Shown piece by piece: positions 16,606-24,140 of a DNA stretch of 64,000 nt (positions within the stretch are counted from its first letter, which is position 1; every line of letters begins with the position of its first letter). Both the position numbers and the translations under genes were made by a program. The notes beneath the pieces are model-generated. The model was not told where the DNA came from. It made no database searches and worked only from the letters and a program-made list of their open reading frames with translations. Origin of the DNA: Deltaproteobacteria bacterium. Its GTDB lineage: Bacteria; Desulfobacterota; Desulfuromonadia; Desulfuromonadales; Geopsychrobacteraceae. The DNA is taken from positions 16,740 to 80,739 of the forward strand of contig JAGYPB010000005.1 in the NCBI GenBank assembly GCA_018399135.1, written 5' to 3'.

Positions 16606-17312
16606 GCCGATAACATCACCTTTTTCGCTCTTGAGCCGACGAACATCAGACGAGATGGCCTATCTCTTTTCATGGGCGCTCGAAGGATGGCGGTACGGGT
16701 AGTTGATAGCGCCATCCGTCTGATCGCAATTTTTACGCCAAGTTAGCAAGATGGTTATGAACCTGACCGAGATTGAACTGTTAAAGCCGGTTTTATTATA
16801 ACTTTACCCCGCTTTGTCGGGGTTTGTGTGACAAAGGTAAAATCATTCGATATTTAATAAAAACTTATACTATGGGCAGGTCTGGGGGCAGTCAAGGTTT
16901 TACTTATAACTCATCTGAATGTTCGTAGAGCCTTGTCGGTATTGATGGAAACATCTAATAACAATATAGAATTTTCACTGTATAAGAAAAGTGCGGTGGC
17001 TGTTCGGAGGTCTCAGCGAATTGTCTATGTATATTAATTTTATTCATCAATGAAATCCACTATTGGCAGGTGACGCAGAGGATAAAATAGTTAATATCAA
17101 AGTCTATTGAAGCCTTTGTATATTATTTATATGCGTATAAAAAACTATATAGAGTAGCCAGTTAGCCCTGTTGTTCACGATCCGGATGCCAGTCAGTATA
17201 AAGAAAATATACAGTTAGCCCTTTCTTAGCCTTCCTTTGAAAAATCCAAGTATAACCTAAAAGACTTGCAATAACAGATAGATATCCTTTGTATTGTAAA
17301 AATATTCAAGAC
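16606..17312. other. Long non-coding region upstream of the cytochrome operon
   Basis: No convincing gene is present. The region is AT-rich, with a GGATGGCG/CGCCATCC inverted repeat near 16686-16718, a short ACCCCG/CGGGGT hairpin near 16806-16822, and an 11-base direct repeat closer to the promoter. Its size and position between a sigma-54 activator and a -24/-12 promoter suggest an enhancer region. Confidence 0.6.
17159..17222 (+). promoter_or_regulatory. Direct repeat CAGTTAGCCCT, candidate enhancer sites
   Basis: CAGTTAGCCCT occurs at 17159-17169 and again at 17212-17222, 53 bases apart (about five helical turns) and 100-150 bases upstream of the -24/-12 element. This is the usual distance and phasing for upstream activator sites of NtrC-type regulators. 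The site is not dyadic in itself, so the assignment is tentative. Confidence 0.4.
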
Positions 17313-17313
17313 T

Positions 17314-17327
17314 GGCATGCCCTCTGC
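17314..17327 (+). promoter_or_regulatory. Sigma-54 (-24/-12) promoter
   Basis: TGGCATGCCCTCTGCA has GG and GC separated by exactly ten bases, the invariant core of RpoN promoters (consensus TGGCAC-N5-TTGCA). It is about 70 bases before the first start codon of the operon and downstream of the NtrC-type regulator gene. Confidence 0.78.
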
Positions 17328-17396
17328 AGATGTCCGCACTGAGGTTTAATATAGGCCAATGGGCACTTTTTTAAATTATTATTCAGGGAGAGAGAG

Positions 17397-17558
17397 ATGA
17401 TCGATTTTTTTCTTAATGTCGGACAGGTAGAGCAGATTTACACGGTGGTTGATTTTTATACTTACATCAAGGGCCTTGAATACCTGATTTGTCTCTTGTT
17501 CTTTGCCACCTTCCCGATCTTTTACCGGTATATCCATGGTGGAGACGATAAAAAATAG
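17397..17558 (+). CDS. Small membrane protein, first gene of the Cbc4-like operon
   Basis: A 53-residue protein (MIDFFLNVGQVEQIYTVVDFYTYIKGL then one hydrophobic helix EYLICLLFFATFPIFYRYIHGG, read in segments) ending DDKK. The ribosome site CAGGGAGAGAG is strong, it is the first start after the sigma-54 promoter, and the cytochrome gene follows after 90 bases. I know no named family. Its position suggests an accessory or assembly subunit of the membrane complex encoded downstream. Confidence 0.7.
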   Translation: MIDFFLNVGQVEQIYTVVDFYTYIKGLEYLICLLFFATFPIFYRYIHGGDDKK

Positions 17559-17648
17559 TGATCCCCTGACAGGGTGGATCGAACCATCTGTTGCTTTGTC
17601 TGGTGATCAATTCATGGCAGAGCATTTTTTAAACAAGGAGCTGAAGCT

Positions 17649-18170
17649 ATGGTTAATACCGGAAAAAAATTCATGGCAGGACTGGCAGGACTGATAATCT
17701 GCTGCCTGCTCATGATGAATTGCTATGCGATGGAATCCTATCCGGAAGAAATAGAGATTGATGTTCTGGCCGAACTTTATGAAGGGGTCGTTTTTGATCA
17801 TGGCCTTCATGTCATGATGACCGAGGGCTGTGCAGTTTGTCACCACCATACGACAGGAACACCGGTCGTCGATTCCTACTGTGCTAAATGTCACACCAAT
17901 GAGGAGCCGATGGCGACCGTATCCTGTAAGGATTGTCATTCATCCGAGCCGGTTACTGCCGGCAGTGTCCGCGGAAAAGATACCGTTCTTTTTCATGATG
18001 ACAAGCCTGACCTGAAAGCGGCTTACCACTTAAGCTGTCTTGGCTGTCACCAGGATATGGGCGCACCCGTTGGTTGCCAGGATTGTCATGCGCGTACCGA
18101 AGCAGGTGATGCCTTTTTCCACTCTGGTCAATTCGCCCCGACAGGATCTACCGGCAGCTCCGGGCACTGA
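17649..18170 (+). CDS. Periplasmic pentaheme c-type cytochrome (class III-like), Cbc4-type cytochrome subunit
   Basis: A 173-residue exported protein. Residues 1-27 are a signal peptide ending at CYAM. Five CXXCH motifs follow: CAVCH, CAKCH, CKDCH, CLGCH and CQDCH, with extra histidines (HHHTTG, FDHGLH, FFHSGQF) that can serve as distal ligands, in the spacing of cytochrome c3/c7 relatives. The ribosome site AAGGAG precedes ATG by eight bases. Followed by a TAT-exported FeS protein and an NrfD-type membrane protein, it matches the architecture of the Geobacter Cbc4 (CbcSTU) menaquinol:cytochrome c oxidoreductase; that equivalence is inferred from gene order and domains. Confidence 0.88.
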   Translation: MVNTGKKFMAGLAGLIICCLLMMNCYAMESYPEEIEIDVLAELYEGVVFDHGLHVMMTEGCAVCHHHTTGTPVVDSYCAKCHTNEEPMATVSCKDCHSSEPVTAGSVRGKDTVLFHDDKPDLKAAYHLSCLGCHQDMGAPVGCQDCHARTEAGDAFFHSGQFAPTGSTGSSGH

Positions 18171-18215
18171 TGCTGTTGACGGGTTATTGAGGAATACAAT
18201 CAAGGAGAGAAGGTC

Positions 18216-19148
18216 ATGAGTAAAATAACACGCAGAAAATTTCTAGCCGGCAGTATGGCAGGGGGTGCCGCCATCGCTATGGCTCCGACCAAGAAGGCAT
18301 TCGGGGCAAATCTTGAAGGTTTTCCGGATGGCATGGGTGTGCTGGTTGATATGACCCGCTGTGTCGGCTGTCGCAGCTGTGAAGCGGCATGCAATAAAGA
18401 ACAAAATCTGCCGGAACCGAATAAATCATTCGATGACTTTTCCGTATTTGATGAAATTAAACACGGAGAAAAACGCCGCCCAACGGAAAAGGCTTACACC
18501 GTAGTCAATCGTTACGAACCTGAAGGTAGTGAGCCGGTATATCGTAAAATTCAATGTAACCACTGTAACGAGCCGGCCTGCCTAACTTCATGTTTTGTTA
18601 ATGCCTATACCAAGACCCCGGAAGGCGCTGTTATCTACAATGACAAGGTGTGTGTCGGCTGTCGTAACTGTATGATCGCCTGCCCCTTCAGCATTCCCGC
18701 GTACAGTTACAGTTCCGCCATCAACCCGATCATTAAAAAATGTATTTTTTGTTATGACACCCGTTTAAAAAATGGCCAGACACCAGCTTGTGTCGAAGCG
18801 TGCCCACAGCAGGTTATGGTCTTTGGTAAGCGCAAAGAATTGATCAAGATTGCCCATGATCGGATCAGAAGAAGTCCGGGTAAATACGTCGACCAGGTTT
18901 ACGGTGAGAAAGAAGTAGGCGGGACCGGGTGGCTATACCTGTCAGGGGTACCTTTTCAGCAAGCGGGTTTTAACGTTTCCCTGCCGAGTGAACCAATCAT
19001 CAATAATGTTAAGGATTTCCTTGCTATCGTGCCGATGGTATTGGCGATCTGGCCGGCTCTTTTCACCGGTTTCCATCTGCTCGCTACAAAAGGCAAGTCA
19101 CATGGGCATGGAGACGATCACAGTCATGATGGGCAGGAGGAACACTAA
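18216..19148 (+). CDS. TAT-exported 4Fe-4S protein with C-terminal membrane anchor (HybA/CbcT-like)
   Basis: A 310-residue periplasmic FeS subunit. The N-terminus has a twin-arginine motif (TRRKFLAG) and a hydrophobic stretch. Four cysteine groups follow: CVGCRSCEAACN, CNHCNEPACLTSC, CVGCRNCMIACP, and CIFCYDTRLKNGQTPACVEACP. Near residue 265 a hydrophobic helix (FLAIVPMVLAIWPALFTGF) anchors it to the membrane, and it ends in a His/Asp-rich tail (HGHGDDHSHDGQEEH). It would carry electrons between the NrfD-type quinol site and the pentaheme cytochrome. The operon is tight: 45 bases from the cytochrome gene, two bases to the next gene. Confidence 0.92.
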   Translation: MSKITRRKFLAGSMAGGAAIAMAPTKKAFGANLEGFPDGMGVLVDMTRCVGCRSCEAACNKEQNLPEPNKSFDDFSVFDEIKHGEKRRPTEKAYTVVNRYEPEGSEPVYRKIQCNHCNEPACLTSCFVNAYTKTPEGAVIYNDKVCVGCRNCMIACPFSIPAYSYSSAINPIIKKCIFCYDTRLKNGQTPACVEACPQQVMVFGKRKELIKIAHDRIRRSPGKYVDQVYGEKEVGGTGWLYLSGVPFQQAGFNVSLPSEPIINNVKDFLAIVPMVLAIWPALFTGFHLLATKGKSHGHGDDHSHDGQEEH

Positions 19149-19150
19149 CC

Positions 19151-20407
19151 ATGAAAAAATTAGCTGCAAATGGGATCAAACCACATGATGCTGAAATGAG
19201 AGCCGACGGGCAAAAATTCAGCCTGATGGAAAAGCTTCTGCTCGGATTGACCCTCGATCAATATGTACAGCAGGTTATTCGCAACAAATTCAACTGGATA
19301 TTGGCGCTGATTTTTGCTGTTGGAATCCCTCTGATTATCTACCGTTTTATCTTTGGGCTCGGAGTTGTTACCCATAGCTCGTACGATTATCCCTGGGGTC
19401 TGTTTTTGGGTTTCGGTCTGTTCTGTATGGTTCCTCTATCAGCCTCAGGGTTTATGCTGGGAACCACCGTCGAGATTTTTGGTCGACATGATTTTGAGCC
19501 GATCGAACGGCTGGCACTGCTGAACGGCTTGCTGGGATACTTCTTTGCCGTTGTTTATCTGCTCGTCGATTTGGGGCAGCCCTGGCGACTGGCTTATCCG
19601 ATGGTCTATTCCTTCGGTCCGGCTGCCGTGCTTTTTCTGGTTGGTTGGCACGTTGCTACCTATCTGTCGGTTCAGGTTGCGGAAGTTTCAACGGCCTTTT
19701 TTGAGTGGATCGGCTTTCGTCGCGGGTACGAGTTTATTCGTAAGGGCACCATCGGCTTGACGGTTTCCGGAATCATTCTGTCGACCCTTCATCAGGGTGC
19801 TTTGGGAGCTCTGTTTGTCTATGCCCCTGGTAAGGTGCACCCGCTCTGGTACTCCGCCCCCTTTCAGTGGATCCACTTTTTCGTGTCGTCAATCCCTGCC
19901 GGTCTGTGTATGGTCATTTGCGTCAGCACGGTAGTTATCTATACGATGAAGTGGCGCTGTGATCAGCGCTTTATTGACAGCCTTGACCGGATTACCATTT
20001 CCCTGGCCAAGGGCGCATCTATGGGTCTGTTTACCTACCTGGTTATCAAATTTCTGGCTGTTGCTCATGATAACGAGTGGGCTTATCTGGCAACCGGTTG
20101 GGGAGCCTGGTGGCTGTTTGAGATATTTTTTGGAGTCATCCTTGCTTTGCTCGTCCTGGGTGTCGGCATCCATCATAAAAGTGTCGCTCTCTGTCGCTTG
20201 GGGGCACTGATTACCGTCCTTGGCATTTTGCTAAACCGTTTGAATACTGCCTTGATCGCCTTTAACTGGAACCTCTATCCGGAAATACCTCATATTTTTG
20301 AAGTGATTATTTCCATCACAATATTTGCCATTTACATCGCCACCTACCGGTTTATATTGAACCGCTTGCCGATTCTGTATCAATTTAAAAACCGGGCTGA
20401 GGCTTAA
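19151..20407 (+). CDS. NrfD/HybB-type quinol-interacting membrane subunit (CbcU-like)
   Basis: A 418-residue protein with about ten transmembrane helices of the NrfD/PsrC/HybB family, recognisable by SSYDYPWGLFLGFGLFCMVPLSASGFMLGT near the N-terminus and STLHQGALGALFVYAPGKVHPLWYS in the middle (conserved quinone-site region, read in segments). These subunits bind menaquinol at the membrane and may translocate protons. It is the last gene before a strong terminator. With the FeS and cytochrome subunits it forms a menaquinol-to-periplasmic-cytochrome module without any catalytic (molybdenum or hydrogenase) subunit, as in Cbc4. Confidence 0.92.
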   Translation: MKKLAANGIKPHDAEMRADGQKFSLMEKLLLGLTLDQYVQQVIRNKFNWILALIFAVGIPLIIYRFIFGLGVVTHSSYDYPWGLFLGFGLFCMVPLSASGFMLGTTVEIFGRHDFEPIERLALLNGLLGYFFAVVYLLVDLGQPWRLAYPMVYSFGPAAVLFLVGWHVATYLSVQVAEVSTAFFEWIGFRRGYEFIRKGTIGLTVSGIILSTLHQGALGALFVYAPGKVHPLWYSAPFQWIHFFVSSIPAGLCMVICVSTVVIYTMKWRCDQRFIDSLDRITISLAKGASMGLFTYLVIKFLAVAHDNEWAYLATGWGAWWLFEIFFGVILALLVLGVGIHHKSVALCRLGALITVLGILLNRLNTALIAFNWNLYPEIPHIFEVIISITIFAIYIATYRFILNRLPILYQFKNRAEA

Positions 20408-20419
20408 CCGGTCATGGAG

Positions 20420-20463
20420 AACCCGGTCGACGGTGCTTGTCTTCTTTCGACCGGGTTTTTTGT
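20420..20463 (+). terminator. Rho-independent terminator of the Cbc4-like operon
   Basis: An 11-bp stem, AACCCGGTCGA with TCGACCGGGTT, a 16-base loop and a run of T (TTTTTTG) start 13 bases after the NrfD stop codon. It separates the operon from the second heme-motif sensor gene. Confidence 0.9.
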
Positions 20464-20494
20464 TTCTTTCTGATACGGCGTAAGGAGTTCCCCT

Positions 20495-21394
20495 ATGTTT
20501 GATAACCTGATCGCCAGAGCCATTGTTCCTGTAACTATTGCTGTGACAGGGTTTGTTATTTTCGGCTGTATATTTTTGTATTCATTTATCAAGGTTGATA
20601 TGACTGCCGAAGCTGTTCGTCATGTTGATGGTCTTGCTGAAACGGTTGTCCGGGCTACTCACTATGCGATGATGAAAGATGATCGTGATTCGTTGCGGAA
20701 TATTCTTGCTAATGTCAATCGTTTGGAAGAGGTAGAGCGGATCAGGATTTACGATCAGCTAAGTCAGCCGAAATTCTCCGATCTGGAAGGAGTTACTGCT
20801 CCCGGTTCTTTTGCTGTGCGCGTCGATGATTGGTCGAAGGGTATTGTTGTCGGAGACGGGTACGATCGCAAGGAAACTCTCCATCAGGTCGATCATGATT
20901 ATGGTTTTATTGCAGTCAATATGCCCATCCTCAACGAGCCAAAATGTTCTACTGCGGCATGTCATTTCCACGCCGAAGACGAGCCAATCCTGGGGTTTTT
21001 GAGCCTTGGTTTTTCCAGCGCTCATCTGGAGAAAACCCTTGCCCTGCTTAAAACCCGAATGATAGCATTCAGCCTGATGGTGCTGTTCCTCACCGTTGTC
21101 GGGGTTGCAGCATTGCTGAGGATAAACCTGTTTTTGCCCATACTCAGGCTAACCCACGAGATGGAACAGGCCGTAAATGGGGTTGCCGAAACCGACCTGC
21201 CAAAGTCCAATCGTAAATTGGGAAAACTAGGCAGGGACTTCCGATTGTTGGTCAAACAGCGTGATGAGGCCTTGCTCCGCAAGGATGCAACAACAGCAGC
21301 CAGGGGAAGCGATGACGGACTCGAACAAGCCAATGGCAGAAGATCCTCTGCCGGACATGAGCCCACTGCAACAGCAGGTTCAGGCGAAAATTAA
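20495..21394 (+). CDS. Heme-motif membrane sensor with HAMP-like linker but no kinase domain
   Basis: A 299-residue protein homologous to the sensor half of the kinase at 13.6 kb: TM1 ~11-33, the shared pattern HYAMMKDDRDSLRNIL, a periplasmic domain with ILNEPKCSTAACH (CX4CH at 151-157, aligning with NEPSCSTSECH of the kinase), and TM2 ~188-208, then a short HAMP-like stretch (EMEQAVNGVAETDL). The CXXCH motif of the kinase is absent. The C-terminus is a low-complexity hydrophilic tail (AARGSDDGLEQANG..., TATAGSGEN) with no HisKA, GGDEF or MCP domain. It may be a truncated paralogue or an accessory sensor. The next gene starts inside its last 83 bases. Confidence 0.85.
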   Translation: MFDNLIARAIVPVTIAVTGFVIFGCIFLYSFIKVDMTAEAVRHVDGLAETVVRATHYAMMKDDRDSLRNILANVNRLEEVERIRIYDQLSQPKFSDLEGVTAPGSFAVRVDDWSKGIVVGDGYDRKETLHQVDHDYGFIAVNMPILNEPKCSTAACHFHAEDEPILGFLSLGFSSAHLEKTLALLKTRMIAFSLMVLFLTVVGVAALLRINLFLPILRLTHEMEQAVNGVAETDLPKSNRKLGKLGRDFRLLVKQRDEALLRKDATTAARGSDDGLEQANGRRSSAGHEPTATAGSGEN

Positions 21395-21827
21395 GCGCTT
21401 TGAGCTGTTATCCGGTACCGGGCTTTGGGTTCTTGCACTGTTTACCGCGCTCAGTATCGGAGCTTCTCGCAACTTTGATTTTCTCCCCCCGTTAAGCGCC
21501 GGGATCCGTAATCTCCTGGGCGCAGGACCACCGGTTAATTATATTAACTGGGCTTTAGTAGTCTATGGTTTTTCTGCTCTGATTCTTGTTCTTGCTCAGA
21601 TGGCAAACAACAAAAAGCCCCGTGGTGCCCTGGCGCATTTCGGGTACCTCGGAGCTTTTTATTTGTTTTATTACTTTTCTGATGGGCTACAGGATAACTT
21701 CTGGGCAATATTTGTTGTCGGGCTGACGATCCTTGGTTTGCAGAGCTACCATGTCTGGAACTATTACCACGAAAAAATCCATGAACAGAAAGAAATTCTC
21801 GAAGAACTGAACAAGCTTGCCGGTTGA
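21312..21827 (+). CDS. Membrane protein of unknown function
   Basis: A 171-residue protein with a hydrophilic N-terminus (MTDSNKPMAEDPLPDMSPLQQQ), about four hydrophobic helices (GLWVLALFTALSIGA, NWALVVYGFSALILVLAQM, HFGYLGAFYLFYYFS, FWAIFVVGLTILGLQSYHVW) and a charged coiled-coil tail (HEKIHEQKEILEELNKLAG). The start is the ATG after AGGGGAAGCG inside the preceding sensor gene, so the two are translationally coupled. Coupling with a heme-motif sensor lacking an output domain suggests that the pair works together, but no known family is evident. Confidence 0.7.
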   Translation: MTDSNKPMAEDPLPDMSPLQQQVQAKIKRFELLSGTGLWVLALFTALSIGASRNFDFLPPLSAGIRNLLGAGPPVNYINWALVVYGFSALILVLAQMANNKKPRGALAHFGYLGAFYLFYYFSDGLQDNFWAIFVVGLTILGLQSYHVWNYYHEKIHEQKEILEELNKLAG

Positions 21828-21912
21828 TTATCCCCCCAGCAAAATAAAGCTGCCCGATGGGGCGGCCCTGATTTCACGGCATGATATTATCTACAACGAT
21901 CCGATTTGCCGG

Positions 21913-22575
21913 TTATCTGGTTTTAACCGTTGCCCGGACGTTTTTTCTCTCTGCAACCTGCTGTCCTGCGGCTTTCGTCATACCAAAGAGAGCCAGAACA
22001 GCCGGGATCAATTGGGCCACGATCAGAAGTGCGCAGAAACCGACAAATAACAGAATCAGCAGACCACTGTTATAGGTAACAGTTGTATCCACAGCAAAAA
22101 CTGGTGAAATCATCAGTAAAACCAGGGTCAGGGTAGATAATAGTGACTTGACTGGAAACATGTTCTTCTCCTTTACCGTATTGTAGTTTGTTGATGTATT
22201 TTCTTCGTACTTTCTGAAGGCACACAGAACTGCCTCGCGTATTTCTACAAAATGATCATCTGATGTGGGGCGTAATGCATGATAGAATATCCCTTCTTGG
22301 CGGATTTTTTTCACCAGATTCATCGGCATATCGTCACTGACAAGAATAATAGAGATATTACGGTTGCACTTTTTTAACAGGGGGATCAGTTTCGCGACAT
22401 TATGCTCGTCGTAAAGCCCATCCAGTACCACAACCTGAATCTCTTTGTTGATAATGGCTTCGAGGGAGTTTGCGACACAATCTGTAGTCACCACCTGGTA
22501 AGTATCATTGACAAATAAATCGGCCAGTTTGTCCCGCGCTTCGTTATTTTTATTTGCTATCAGTAGTCCTCGCAT
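21913..22575 (-). CDS. Degenerate response-regulator receiver fused in frame to a small two-helix membrane protein
   Basis: A 220-residue frame with two parts. Residues ~1-125 form a receiver-like domain: the phospho-acceptor Asp is kept (VVVLDGLYD), the N-terminal acidic pair is missing (LLIANKNNEAR), and the conserved Lys-Pro is Arg-Pro (ALRPTS). From residue 139 the sequence is a signal-like segment and a further hydrophobic helix (MFPVKSLLSTLTLVLLMISPVFA; NSGLLILLFVGFCALLIVAQLIPAVLAL). The second part resembles the separate 75-residue gene next door. A perfect ribosome site lies right before the internal ATG, so the membrane part may be made alone. No stop codon separates the two. Confidence 0.65.
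   Translation of the reverse strand: MRGLLIANKNNEARDKLADLFVNDTYQVVTTDCVANSLEAIINKEIQVVVLDGLYDEHNVAKLIPLLKKCNRNISIILVSDDMPMNLVKKIRQEGIFYHALRPTSDDHFVEIREAVLCAFRKYEENTSTNYNTVKEKNMFPVKSLLSTLTLVLLMISPVFAVDTTVTYNSGLLILLFVGFCALLIVAQLIPAVLALFGMTKAAGQQVAERKNVRATVKTR
22162..22174 (-). promoter_or_regulatory. Internal ribosome binding site before the membrane-protein module
   Basis: On the minus strand AAAGGAGAAGAAC directly precedes the in-frame ATG at 22161-22159. It decides a second start giving an 82-residue protein (21913-22161) with its own signal-like N-terminus, similar to the neighbouring 75-residue gene, which also has its own AAGGAGGAC site. Confidence 0.75.
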
Positions 22576-22607
22576 TTTTGACACCTCTTTCTATTTAAAA
22601 CCTCAAT

Positions 22608-22835
22608 CTAACGAGAAACTTTGGCCTGTTTTTGATCCCGTCCAAACAGTCCGCGCAGAATACCAACCAGCATTAATGTTGCGGGTACCAGTTGAAATAT
22701 AAAGATTAAGGCAAAAAAGCCGAAAAACATGGCGACAAGTAAGCTGCCCCCTCCGGCACCTGCAGCCTCTGTAGCAAAAGCTGACGAACAAAGAATGGTA
22801 AGGGCAATCAGGGTGCTCTGCAGGATGCGTTTCAT
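22608..22835 (-). CDS. Small exported/membrane protein, paralogue of the neighbouring module
   Basis: A 75-residue protein: signal peptide MKRILQSTLIALTILCSSAFA, a glycine-rich linker (TEAAGAGGGS), one long hydrophobic stretch (LLVAMFFGFFALIFIFQLVPATLMLVGIL) and a basic tail (GRDQKQAKVSR). It shares the pattern 'FxxxxxIxQLxPAxLxLxG' with the C-terminal module of the gene just downstream, so the two derive from a duplication. AAGGAGGACAAT precedes the ATG. The family is unknown to me. Confidence 0.7.
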   Translation of the reverse strand: MKRILQSTLIALTILCSSAFATEAAGAGGGSLLVAMFFGFFALIFIFQLVPATLMLVGILRGLFGRDQKQAKVSR

Positions 22836-23198
22836 ATTGTCCTCCTTGATATGACACGTAATGAGTGTGGTGATTTCGGTTGAATTGATGCAGGGTGTGT
22901 GCCAAGGGCGAGGAAGCTGGACGGACAGCATGTAACTAATTGATTTTAAAAAATATTACTGTTGTTCCTGAGAGGGGTATAGCGGTTGTCTGGATTGAGG
23001 TGTATGTTTGCTCAATACAGCCATTTCTCTTTTGATTCCCATGACACGACAATGCATTATTCTAAGCCACTGAAAACAAAAAGAAAAAATCGTCATTCTG
23101 GAAAGGTGGGTAAAAATCAAGAGATATTAAAAAATTATTCCGTTGATTTGCTCGGCAATCAGGTTTGGTTGGATGAAAAACACAGATGGGCGCACTGC
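22836..23198. other. Intergenic region without recognised features
   Basis: AT-rich spacer of about 360 bases upstream of the 75-residue membrane protein gene. Short frames here lack ribosome sites and family resemblance. It presumably holds the promoter of the minus-strand genes. Confidence 0.5.
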
Positions 23199-23339
23199 TC
23201 AAGGGGTGTCGTCGTGGTCTGAATCGGAAGGAAAGTCCTTATGTACCTTTTTCTCCAGTAGCCAATTGCGCCACTTCAAATAACCGATATGAGCAATGAG
23301 TATAAAAAAGATCAAAAAAAGGATAATCACAACCGGCAT
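23199..23339 (-). CDS. Small single-helix membrane protein
   Basis: A 46-residue protein: MPVVIILFLIFFILIAHIGY is a single N-terminal transmembrane helix, followed by a basic then acidic tail (KWRNWLLEKKVHKDF, SDSDHDDTP). GAGGAACGCCC precedes the ATG. It is isolated on the minus strand. Its pattern resembles small respiratory-complex or envelope-stress membrane proteins, but no family can be named. Confidence 0.5.
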   Translation of the reverse strand: MPVVIILFLIFFILIAHIGYLKWRNWLLEKKVHKDFPSDSDHDDTP

Positions 23340-23730
23340 GGGCGTTCCTCTGATTTGCAACAGGATGACATTATTAACTGTTCTCTCATCGTAAGTATTC
23401 AGCTCCATACGTGCCACAGGATTCGAAGGGCCGGTGCTGGACAGATACCTGTCATCAAGTATGCCTGATTTCGTTATTTTTTAAAAGCAGCTCTTCTGAT
23501 TTGCTTTTGTCGAGGGAGAACCTGTCCCGGAGTTCGATCATGAAAGCGTCTGGAAAGGGAACGCAGAAGGGCTGCTGTCGTTGTATTGAATTCAGATGTC
23601 ATAAAAACTTCAGGTGATTGTACGGTAGTTCATCGTTGAAGTTTGATGCCGGAGCCGCTAGTATCGGCTTGATAGAACAGATGATAAAGTGCAGAGTAGT
23701 TCAGTACAGCATGGATGATGGAATAAATTA
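23340..23730. other. Intergenic region without recognised features
   Basis: About 390 bases between two small membrane protein genes of opposite orientation. No RNA gene, repeat or clear promoter was recognised. Confidence 0.5.
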
Positions 23731-24093
23731 ATGGAACAACAACATCTACCGGATCCGACAGAATATGCAGAAGGCTTGAAAAAAGTCCGTTTTCGACGCC
23801 TGTTGTTATGGCTGGTAATATGTGCTTATCTGCCGGCAATGATCATTGCCCTGGATTCCCCCGACTATCGTAAATGGGCAGCAACGGTTTTTGTCGGCTG
23901 GATTGTGTTGCTGATTTTTACTGTCGGTTATGCCTGTCTGGTTCGCTGCCCCCGCTGCAGTGAACTCTTTCATACCCATGGCCCAACCTTTTTGCCATTA
24001 CGTCGCTGCCTTCATTGTGCTTTGCACGTAAAGGCAGATAAGCGGCCACCGGAACAAAGTGACCCGCGAACAACATGTCGGAAGAAGAAGTAA
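23731..24093 (+). CDS. Small membrane protein with CPRC/CLHC cysteine pairs (copy 1)
   Basis: A 120-residue protein: cytoplasmic N-terminus (TEYAEGLKKVRFRRLLLW), two transmembrane helices, then a cysteine domain CPRCSELFHTHGPTF...RRCLHCALHVKAD that looks like a small zinc ribbon (CPXC ... CXXC), and a polar tail. It is about 40 percent similar by eye to the next gene (LRTVRMRRWFLWL, CPRCGHCFHMSG, RRCFECDLHITAD), so the two are a tandem duplication. No function is known to me. Confidence 0.7.
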   Translation: MEQQHLPDPTEYAEGLKKVRFRRLLLWLVICAYLPAMIIALDSPDYRKWAATVFVGWIVLLIFTVGYACLVRCPRCSELFHTHGPTFLPLRRCLHCALHVKADKRPPEQSDPRTTCRKKK

Positions 24094-24140
24094 AAAGTGC
24101 TCTGGAGTACCCGGAGAAATCAAGGCGTCAAGGAGACCCC

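Noticed and set aside
16686..16822. Hairpins upstream of the cytochrome operon considered as a riboswitch
   Set aside because: They lie upstream of the mapped-type -24/-12 promoter, so they would not be in the operon transcript, and they match no riboswitch class I know.
22986..23222. 78-codon plus-strand frame in the gap before the 46-aa membrane protein
   Set aside because: No ribosome site, no hydrophobic or domain pattern, and it overlaps the end of a better-supported gene.
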